From assembly GCA_019677205.1 (NCBI GenBank), contig JAAMXY010001044.1, forward strand, positions 1 to 12,790: 12,790 bases of DNA, read 5' to 3'. This document shows positions 1 through 9,500 of this stretch, piece by piece. This DNA is from Pinguiococcus pyrenoidosus. Its lineage: Eukaryota; Sar; Pinguiophyceae; Pinguiochrysidales; Pinguiochrysidaceae. The position numbers and the translations under genes were made by a program. Below the pieces are notes generated by a model, which worked only from the letters and a program-made list of their open reading frames with translations, searched no databases and had not been told where the DNA came from. Position 1 is the stretch's first letter. Every line of letters starts with the position of its first letter.

Positions 1-462
1 CGCTATCGATGATGTACCCCCATGATGTGCTGGGCGTTGTCCAATCATCTGTCGCCTCGTCAGCAGCCCTGCGGGAGCTTCTCCGTGAATTCTACAGCAT
101 TCACGGCGTCGCTGTGGCTGGGTGGTCACGTGCCACCTGCACTTGGCCATGGAACAGCAGGAGGAGCGGAGCCGTCCACTCTACCCCTTCGGAGCCCCGG
201 GGGCCGTTTTGCATCGGGCATCTTTGATTCGTCCTCGCAGTGGACGCCCGATATCGTCGCTGTGCCATGGCATCGGAATGGGCTCCGGTAACGTGAACTT
301 CGACGTGCAGGGTTCCAGGGCTGTAGCGAAAGCCTTGGCCGCACGCACAGTCCCAAGGCCTCAGCGCCGACGGTTCAAGACAGCTGTGGCCCATCGTCGG
401 TCTTCGATCACGTTTGTTAGATGTCTTGACTTGGAAACGCCACGGAGAGCACGTGTGCGCCT
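1..462. other. 5' flanking region of the large gene, no supportable gene
   Basis: No reading frame here has protein-like composition; the open frames overlap each other on both strands as expected in GC-rich DNA. In the frame of the downstream gene a TGA at 427-429 closes the frame, and the first ATG after it is at 463. The segment must therefore hold the 5' untranslated region and probably the promoter. Two CACGTG palindromes lie at 127-132 and 450-455, the second only about 8 bases before the start codon. I see no convincing TATA box, tRNA or other RNA gene. Confidence 0.5.
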
Positions 463-528
463 ATGGAACGCGGGCGTTGGAGGAGCTTTGCAGCCGCCTT
501 TGCCGTGGCCTGCTGGCTCGTTGCAGCG
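463..528 (+). other. Signal peptide of the large protein
   Basis: Residues 1-22. A short basic n-region (MERGRWR) precedes a hydrophobic core (SFAAAFAVACWLVAA), and then an acidic stretch DEELGE begins the mature chain. A small-residue cleavage site at Ala21-Ala22 before Asp23 fits signal peptidase. This supports both the choice of ATG and an extracytoplasmic location for the propeller and cysteine-rich regions. Confidence 0.8.
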
Positions 529-3500
529 GATGAGGAGCTCGGAGAAATTACGTCGGTAGCTACCGGACAGGCCGACTCGGTGGATGTGGTGAACTCGCTG
601 CTGGTGCTCACTAGCGAGGATGCGACCGCGCCGGTGGCGATCAGTCGCACGCGCTGGGCCTTTCGCGGCGACGAAATCGATTTGACACACACGCAAGCGC
701 CCCTGGTAGTTGAGGATGGCACCGTGGTGTACACCAGCGACAACGTCGACGGCTTTCTGTACAAGCTGGACACGGCCGAGGGGGCAGTCCTATGGAGCTT
801 TGATCACGAGTATCACCCGGAGCCGACGGTTGGCATGGCGTTGTCGGCCGACGAAGCAACTGTGTTCTTCGTGTCTGGAAAGGGAATCCTTCGCGCCATT
901 CGCGCGCACGACGGGAAACAGCTTTGGCAGTACCAGTCGAATGGCACGTTGGCAGAGAGCGCGGGGCTGCTTCTGTCCGACGACCAGACATCCCTCTACT
1001 TCGTCAGCGAGATTCTGGACATCCCCGAGACCGTCACCATCCATGCCGTGAGCGCGTCGACTGGGACTTCCCGATGGACGCACCAAGTCGTCCAGCGCCA
1101 CCGGGTCTCCGGGCTGAGGCTGTCTCCGGACGACGGCTTGCTTGCCTGCACCGTGTACCCGGAAGACTTCTTCGTGTCGGATCCGTTTGTACTTGGGCTG
1201 AGGACCGTCGATGGGGCCGTGTCCTTCACCGTCCCGGAAAGTAGTCTGAACACCTGCGGCGTACCCTGCGACTTCGTCACCCTGGCCAAGAACGTCGTCT
1301 TCGCTCAAGGTGGAGCGATGATCGTGGTTGCGACTGACAACGGCATGTACGTCGTCGAGGACTTCCCTGCGGCGACCAAGGTCACAAAGAAGCACGCATC
1401 GAACGGTCTCGGCAACGTTGGCACTCCGGTGATTGCGACGATCCGGACCGCAGAGATAGCCTTCTACACCATCGGGGACACTCTGCATGCCATCCGCATC
1501 CACGCAGCTCCCAATTCGCGAGCACTCTGGAGCTTCAGACCTCCGACGGCTCCGGATTACTTTGCGTTCTGGACAGCCACGCCGCCCTTGTACGACGCGA
1601 TGCGAGAGGTGCTCTATGTCCAGGCGGACCCGAGGGAGCTCTATGCCATCGATGCGCGCTTCGGCTCGAATCTGTGGGTGTACACCGTCAGTGGCGGCTT
1701 CTCCGGTTCAGGCCTGAGCCGCGACGGGAGCACCGCCTACATCTCGGACGACACGGGAATCTTGTATGCCATCAGCACTGCCTTGACCTTCACCAGCTGG
1801 AAGCTGACATTCAAGCATCCGTTCCAAGATTCTCCACTGAATACACGGACGCCGGTCGTGTCGCAGGACAGCTCGGTCGCTTTTGCACAGTTGAGCACAG
1901 GCGAGCTCTTCAGCATCCGAACCGGGACGGGCGTCGCGAACCGCATAGGCGGCAACTCCTTCCTGAGCAGGCTCGGGATGACCTACTGGGACGAGGGGCC
2001 CCTGCTGGTCGTGCAGAATGTCGCGGGGCCCATCCAGCCTTTCACTCAGGAGGACAACCTGGTAGTCCCTGAGAAGCCGTTTCCCGTGCAGGGCAACATG
2101 GTGCAGCAGCTCTACACCGCGTGTGGTCCGCGGCTGGTCATCAACCTGGTGGAAGAGAGTTTTGATGTACCTCCAGTGTACAACACCTACGTGCTCAATC
2201 TGAACACCGTGAACGAGACGGGCAGCCTGGCGCTGCCGGGGATGCCATCGCACGCGTGGGTGAACGAGGATCTCTCCCAAGAGACGCCTGGCGCTGGCTG
2301 CTTCCTCGTCTTTGTGGGCGACAACGGGACGTCGGTGCTCACTCGTGACATACTTACCGGCACCCTCTTGTCCGACACCCCGATCACGTCCTATGAGATT
2401 TTTAACTACCCGGGAACCTTCGACAGGGACAAGCGAACGATGTACACGGGGGCAAGGGGCACTCACGATGGCGGCTGGTATGTCATCGCGCTGGACTTCT
2501 TCACCGGCAAGAGTCGCTGGGCCAATTCGGTTGGCGACAGAGCTCTGAAGCCCGTGCTGTCTCCTCGAGACGCGCCGTTCCCCTTTGAGATCTTGTACTA
2601 CACGGTCGAGGTGGAAAACAAGATCTATGCGGTGGATCCGGTGACGGGCGACATCCGATGGGACTACCGCTTCAGCTCGACCATCAATGCGCCGCCGATC
2701 GCGTCCGAAGATGGTCGGCAGGTCTTTGCAACGACCGTGGACGGGTTCATTTTTTCCTTCGACCCTGTCGACGGTACCCTGCTTTGGTCGTACTACATCG
2801 GCGCGACCTTGGACGCGAGCTTCGAAGACGACTTTCCCGTTACCGTCGCGCAAGCGGAGCAGGGGCGGATACTCGTGGTGCCGGGTTTCGACGAGGGGAC
2901 TCTCATGTCCATCCGCACCGTGGGCCAACCCGTCGCGCCCACGACGTCCCTCGCATCCGTTGAGAGTCACGAGACATACCTTCGCATCTGCGGCCTCGAC
3001 GCTCGCAACCCGTCGTTCGGGATGTACGTGCAGAGCTACGACTTTCACGTACTTCTGCCCGACAAGCGAGGCGCCTTTCACTGGTACTGGTTTGCGGATG
3101 ACGTACCCGTAGAGAGGGTCGACCTCGAGGAAGCGTGCTGCAACGTGACTCTCCCTGCCGGCATCCGCCTCGGACGAGAGTACCCGCTCCGCCTCCGGGC
3201 GCGCACTCGCGGCGGGACTTCGCGGGCGCCGCAGCAGGTACGACTGCACGCCATGCTGCCCCAGGTATCTGCATGCGTTTAATGGTTCACTGCTTCTCCT
3301 GCGGCCCCTTTCCAGCCGCAAATCTACGCCAAGGTCTGCGATCGCCCCTGCCCTCCAGCGAACATCACGGCCGCGCCGACTGAGGATGGCCAGGTGCGGC
3401 TGACGTGGTTGGCCATCGAGTGCGCAGGGGTGGGTAATTCGACGCTGGACCCCCTCTTCGACGATATCTTCTTCGACATCTACAAAGCCGACAACGACAG

Positions 3501-6500
3501 CTCCCTCCTGGGGCCTCCCACGCTGCTGCAGACCGTCAATGGCCTGGTTACGACAACGTCGGCGCTTGTCGAAGGCCTCGATCGTGGTGCCACGGTGTCC
3601 TTTACCATTATCACTCGAAACACCTGCGACATCCAAAGCGAGGAGAGCGCGCCGTCGAATGTTGTCCGGGTGCTAGCCGCCCCGGAAGCGCCCACGGACG
3701 TCGCGGCGGTGTACAACCAGGCGTCTGGGAAGGTCGACGTATCCTGGACAGCGGACACGCTGGCAAACATCACGAGGTTCCGAATCGATGTAGTGCGGCG
3801 GATTGGATCGACGCAGGTCGTGGTGGACAGCGAGGTCATCGAGAACGGCCAGGCGCGCAGCTTTGCCATCTCCGTGGTGAGCGGGGTCGCCTTCACCTTC
3901 AGCGTCGCGGCCGCGAACTCCAACTTCTGGAGTGCCACGTCTGCGCCGACAGGTCCGGTGGTGCCGGATTGCGCTCCCGGCTTTCGGCTCGCCCGGGCGA
4001 ATGAGAGCGACGGCTGCCAAGCCTGCACCCCCGGACGGTATCGAGAGAGCTCGGCGGATCAGGCGGATTGCGTAGCATGCAGCGTTGGCCGCTTCCAGGC
4101 GCAGACCCAAGCCACGAGCTGCGAGGCCTGTGCTCCGGGCTTCGTCACGGGCGTCGAGGCCACGTCGGCGTGCAGCGTCTGCACACCAGGCAAGTTCTCC
4201 TCGTCCAATGGCTCCGTTTGCCTGGGCTGCGAGCCGGGGCGCTTCAGCCTCGGGGGCTCGGCGCAGTGTTCGTTGTGCCCGTCCAGGCAGTATCAGGCCC
4301 GTTCGGGCTCGCCGAGCTGCGACGTGTGTACCAGCTGCACTCCAGGAGAGTACGTCGCGGTAGCGTGTACCTCCACAACTGATGCGCAGTGCGAGACCTG
4401 TGAAGCGGGGACGTACCAGGCCGATCCAGACCAGACCAGCTGCAACGCGTGTCCCCCGGGCTTTTTCTGTCCAGCGGGGGCTCCGAACCCGATTGCATGC
4501 GGCAGCTCCTCTGTGTTTTGTCCCCCGGGGTCGTCGTCTTCGACGGGAGTCGCCAGCGGCTATTTTTCCACCCCGGAGGCAGCCCCCGAGGGGCAGCGAA
4601 CCGGGGAGCAGATCTGCCCGGCTGGCTTCGCATGTGTCGGCGGCGAGCGCACTGCGTGTCCAGCCAACACGGCAGCGAAGGTGCCGGGGTCCACCGTTTG
4701 CGAAGCATGCCCGATCTGCTCGCCTGGCAATCAGCTGGTTCAGAATTGCACGAGCGACGGAAGTCAGGGCACGACTTGTCAGGCGTGCACGAATGGGCGG
4801 TATCAGCCAAGCGAAAACGCGGAAAGCTGCTTGGACTGCCCTGCTGGGTACTTCTGCCCGGACGGCGCCGTCGTGCCCAACCGTTGCGGATCTCCGGCGC
4901 TGTTCTGCCCGGCGGGATCATCGGCAGCCACGTCGGTGCAGGATGGGTACTTCTCAACGCCAGAGTTAGCTGATGGTAAGCAACGAACTGGCGAGCAGAT
5001 CTGCCCCATAGGCTCGGCATGCGTAGGTGGGGTACGGACTCCGTGCGCGACAGGAACGACCGCAACGACAACCGGCTTGGCGGTGTGTAGTGCGTGCCAG
5101 ACCTGCTCAGCGGGCACGCGATTGACGCAGAACTGTACGAGCGATGGCATGCAAGACACGGAGTGCGAAACTTGCCCTGGTGGGCGCTACCAAGACGAGG
5201 AGGACCGGCCGTCGTGCAAGCTGTGCCCAGCTGGATCGTTCTGCCCGAAGGGCGCCATCGCGCCAGTCTCTTGCGGCTCGGCCGCCTTGTACTGTCCAGA
5301 GGGCTCGTCAGCCGCTGTGTCGGTGCAGGATGGCTACTACTCAACACCCGAGGCCGGTGACGACAGAAATCGGACTGGGGAGCAGATATGCCCCGTCGGC
5401 TCGTCCTGTGTCGGAGGCGTGCGGGCAGCCTGTGCGCCGAAGATCGCTCCTACCGCTGGCGCCACAGTGTGCACGGACTGCAGCAGATGCTCGCGGGGCA
5501 GTCGCCTTGTAGCAGACTGCAGCGCTGATGGCACATCGGACACGGTTTGCGAGACTTGTCCAGCGGGGCGCTTTCAACGTGAAGAGAATCGCGAGAGCTG
5601 CGACATCTGTCCGGCAGGATACTTTTGCCCCGAAGGTGCCATTGCGCCAGTCTCTTGCGGCTCGGCCGCCTTGTACTGTCCAGAGGGCTCGTCAGCCGCT
5701 GTGTCGGTGCAAGATGGCTACTACTCAACACCCGAGGCCGGTGACGGCAGAAATCGGACTGGGGAGCAGATATGCCCCGTCGGCTCGTCCTGTGTCGGAG
5801 GCGTGCGGGCAGCCTGTGCGCCGAAGATCGCTCCTACCGCTGGCGCCACAGTTTGCACGGACTGCAGCAGATGCTCGCGGGGCAGTCGCCTTGTAGCAGA
5901 CTGCAGCGCCGATGGCACATCGGACACGGTTTGCGAGACTTGTCCAGCGGGGCGCTTTCAACGTGAAGAGAATCGCGAGAGCTGCGACATCTGTCCGGCA
6001 GGATACTTTTGCCCCGAAGGTGCCATTGCGCCGGTCCTGTGCGGTTCTCCGGCGTTATTCTGTCCGGAGGGCTCGGGCCAGGCCAACTCTGTCGCCGAGG
6101 GCTTGTTCTCGACCCCCGAGGCCGCACCAGCCGAACAGCGATCTGGCGTAGAGCCTTGCCCGCTTGGCCACTTTTGTGTCGGTAAGGAGACGTTTCCCGT
6201 CGATGCTTGCTCCGTACAGTTTCCTGCGAAGAACGAGTTGACAGGCTATCCGAGTTTCACCTGCTGCAAGTTCGCGCCGGTCAAGAAATGATGTCGCTCT
6301 CCCCCCCCCCCGTTCTTCAATAGGTGGCGAGAAGTCTCCCTGCCTGAACGGCACTTTCTCCGCGTCAACCGGGCAGCCGGCCTGTAGCCAATGCACAGCA
6401 TGTCCAGCGGGAACTTTTGTGGCCACCTCTTGCGGGACGCACGGCCCGGACACGTTGTGCGCCTCCTGTGATCCCGGACGCTTCCAGAGCTCAACGAACG

Positions 6501-9500
6501 CGCCGAATTGTACAGAGACCCCGGCCGGAACGTTCTCCGGAGCAAATGCGGTCGCACCGAGTGCGTGTGCGAGAGGCACCTACCAGGGCAATCCCGGACA
6601 GACGTCATGTTTGCCGTGCCGTGGCGGGACGTTCCAGAACCAGACCGGGCAGACATCGTGCCTTCCCTGTCGCGAGGGCTACTTTTGCGCGGAAGGCGCA
6701 GTGCAAGAAATCCTTTGCACGCAGTCCGACCTTGTGCTGTGCCCTCCCCGCAGCTCCGAGCCGATCATCCTGGAGATCGGCACCGTGCAGCTGACCCTTG
6801 ACACGGTGAACGGGAGCCTAACGCTTGATGGCTTCACCGCGGAAACGTTCGACGAGGAGGCGGAGACGCTTCTTCTGGAAGCCCTGGCCGAGAGTCTTGG
6901 GGTTCCTATCGAGTTCATAGAGCTCGAGGTCGGCGGAGCTGGGAACCGGCGCCTGCAAGACGTTTCCGTCGAGCTGCCGGTGTTGTACACCATCTCCGCA
7001 CCCACCGGCGAGCTCCCGTCGAGCCTTGCGAGCATCCTGCCTTCGATCTCTCCGAACATTTCGGAGACCTACGTGTCGCTTTTGCGCAACTCGAGCGTGG
7101 CCGAGTTGCTCGACGTGGACGCCGTCTTGAGCACCGTGAATGACGATGTGGTCTCGACGCGGTCCGAGACGGTGGTTGAAGCATCTCCGGGCGAGTACGT
7201 TGCCAACCGGACGATCTTCGACTGTCTGCCCGGCAATTTCTGTCCTGGTGCGGAACAGCCCATGCAGCTCTGCCCGGCAGGATCGTACTCGCCCGCTGCA
7301 CGAGCGGAGAGCTGCGAGATCTGTCCGCTACAGACCTTCCAGCCGACGAGGGGCGCACTTGGCTGCGTGTCCTGCCCGCCCTTCTCGACGACCGCGTCCG
7401 ACGGTGCGTTCGATTTGAATTCATGCAAGTGCCAGTTTGGCACGGAGATCGCCAACTCGCCGGCGAACTTCTCATGCGGGTGCCTAAGCGGCGAGTATCT
7501 CGATGAGAACGAGCTGGAGAAGGTCGGGGATGCAGACGTTCGCGAGGCGTTCGACAACGTCTGCAAGCCATGTCCGGATGGCTTCGACTGCCGGCGGGCC
7601 GGGCAGACTCTGCGGACGATGTCCATGCTTCCTGGCTATCATCGCGTGCGGGAGAACACTGCCGAAGTGCTCCGATGCAGCAACGAGGAGGCCTGTCCGG
7701 GAGGGCCGGAGGCGGGCGACGAAGCCTGCCAAGAAGGCCACCGAGGTCCGTACTGCAAGGTGTGCCTCTCGGACTTCTACTACAACTCCCAGAGCGAGGT
7801 GTGCGAACCGTGCAAGGGTACCTCCGCGATCCTTTCGATCGTGGGCATCACGCTCTTTTCCGTGCTCGTCCTCGCCCTCGTGGTCTGCTGCTGTCGACGA
7901 GGGCTGAAAGGCGCCGACATTCGGGGCGACATCAGTTCCTTTTTCAATCGGAAAATGGGAAGGGAAAGAGCGAAGGCACCTGGGAAGGAAGCTTCGAAGC
8001 TGGCCACGGATGCGCCACTTCGCCTCTCGGATACGAATCCCATCGTTCGCCTGAGCGGCAAGGAGGAGGCGTCCATGGTAACCGATGCGCGGCTCGCTCG
8101 GGACGGCGGTGAGACAGCGCTGTCGGTGACGGCAACCGAAGAAGCCGTCAACGAAGGTGGTTCCGAAAGAGCTAGTTCGGCTCGAGCTCAATCCAAAAGC
8201 AATGCTGATGGGCGAGAAGAGGCACGGAAAAACGACGAGAAAGACGAGGAGCGCGAGGGAGCGGAGAATAACGTGGTGGTGGCCCGGCAGGGATACGACA
8301 AGATCCTCGAGACCCAGGAGGGTGTTGGAGGCCTCGCCGACCTGGAGCACATGCGCAGTGTACAAGGTGCGCCGTTCATCATTTGCATCCGTTTTCTTCC
8401 CACAGGGCCAAATCGTCACTCACGAGTCCCTCTTCTGTTGCTTTGGATGGCATCAATGTTGTTGCTGCAGCGACGCAAGCGGCGAAAGCGGGCAGCGACG
8501 TGGTCCAGCGATTGAAGCCGGCAGCACGACTTAACGTTGAGGTGACGAGCCATGGTGTTAAAACGCTGGACAAGGAGATCGGAAGCGGTATCTCCCTCCT
8601 GGAGAAAAGCGTGCCCGTCATTGACATCTTCCGAGACCTGAAGGTACGCTTTGGTGAAGCAAGTTGCTTGGGAGAAGATTCACTCGCCGCTTCTGACACT
8701 CCTTTCTACCCTTCCACTCCTTCCGCTCCCTTTTGTTCGCTTTCTCCTGCACCTCGTCGCAGGCCAAAGTGAAGATTGCATTCAGCCTGCTCCAGGCCGA
8801 GCAAATCGCCGTTCTGAGCTTCTCGCTCCCGGAGCCACCCAGCTTTGCGGCTTTCATGAGCCTGTTCAGCTTCCTCCCGTTGAACATATTCCAGGGCGTG
8901 GCAGGCGACTGCATCGTCGAGGCGGACTACTTTGACGGGCTGGTGGCAGCCACCATCGGACCGATCCTCGTGCTCTTGGCTCTGTACGCTTCGCGAGTTG
9001 TGATTCGCAGCGAGACGTACAGACAGACCGCCACGTATCTCATGCTCACGGTGACGTTCGTGACCTTGCCGGTCGCGACGACACTGAGCTGCAACACCTT
9101 TCTGTGCGAAGTGCTGGACACGGCAGATGCGCCTGAGTCGGACACTGCGTATCTTGTCTCCGACTACAGCATCGAATGCCATACCCCGCGGCATAACTTC
9201 TACAAGGCCTACGCCGGGATCATGATTGCGATGTATCCCATTGGCATTCCGCTTTTCTACTATTACCTGCTTCTCCGCCGGCCGGAAGAGCTTGGCCTGT
9301 CCCTCCCGCAATGCTTCTACCGCCTTACCGAGGTGAAGCGCATCTTGATGGACCTGGCCAAGGAGGCGGAACCAATTGGCGAGCATGGCCGCCACGCAGA
9401 GAACTCGATCGACACCCTGATGGGCTTTCGGAAGCAGAAGAATTTCGAGAAGGCCTTCCAGTTTCTCGCCAAGCGTCGGTTCCACCCGCTGCCCATTGAC

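Larger units (their letters stand above)
4450..6517 (+). repeat. Five tandem ~128-residue cysteine-rich units in the coding sequence
   Basis: Unit starts are marked by a Cys-Pro codon pair at 4450, 4837, 5224, 5608 and 5992. Unit lengths are 387, 387, 384 and 384 nt; the fifth is 384 nt once intron 2 is removed (190 nt in exon 2 plus 194 nt in exon 3). Each unit runs CPxGxFCPxGA ... C(G/A)SxxLFCPxGS ... GYxSTPE ... EQICPxGxxCVGG ... CxxC ... C ... GRxQ ... C. Units 3 and 4 are almost identical at DNA level; units 1, 2 and 5 are clearly diverged. The array therefore grew by internal duplication at different times. Confidence 0.9.
3964..6754 (+). other. GCC2/GCC3 (ephrin-receptor-like/TNFR-like) cysteine-rich region
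   Basis: Residues ~1151-2033 spanning exons 2 and 3. It is a dense series of 'C-x2-C-x-P/A-G-x-Y/F' modules such as CQACTPGRYRESSADQADC, CEACAPGFVTG and CLPCREGYFCAEGA. This is the disulfide-rich pattern of the GCC2_GCC3 and Ephrin_rec_like families. Short modules of about 40-50 residues (3964-4449) are followed by five longer units of 128-129 residues (4450-6517), each with motifs STPE and (R)TGEQICPxGxxCVGG. Short modules then resume to the SEA-like segment. It is probably a long, rigid, disulfide-bonded extracellular stalk. Confidence 0.85.

Noticed and set aside
122-559. Plus-strand open frame overlapping the start of the large gene
   Set aside because: Its composition is random-looking and it overlaps the signal-peptide region in another frame.
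685-2907. PQQ-dependent dehydrogenase enzyme
   Set aside because: Only the propeller fold motifs are visible. I do not see the vicinal-cysteine or catalytic-Asp context, nor a quinoprotein's overall layout, so an enzymatic call is not supported.
1708-3636. Long minus-strand open frame (642 codons) antisense to exon 1 and intron 1
   Set aside because: It overlaps the propeller exon entirely, is Arg/His/Gly-rich without domain features, and also crosses the intron 1 region. It is a by-product of GC-rich coding on the opposite strand.
4244-5347. Minus-strand open frame (367 codons) opposite the cysteine-rich repeats
   Set aside because: It is antisense to the repeats, and its repeat-like composition merely mirrors the sense repeats.
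5261-6028. CRISPR-like or mobile-element repeat
   Set aside because: The 384-bp copies are contiguous, lie in a coding frame and preserve cysteine patterns, with no spacers, terminal inverted repeats or target duplications.
3394-6291. Reading exon 2 as a stand-alone gene starting at GTG 3394
   Set aside because: It begins inside an FN3-like domain, has no ATG or signal peptide, and joins in frame to exon 1 through a clear GT-AG intron. Its apparent stop at 6291 lies inside intron 2.
6280-6331. Alternative 52-nt intron 2 (donor 6280, acceptor 6331)
   Set aside because: It is in phase but has weaker donor and acceptor contexts, and it would leave about 33 extra residues that break the 128-residue repeat and its cysteine register.
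7484-8419. Minus-strand open frame (311 codons) opposite exon 3
   Set aside because: It is antisense to the membrane-proximal block and linker, with no protein-like pattern.
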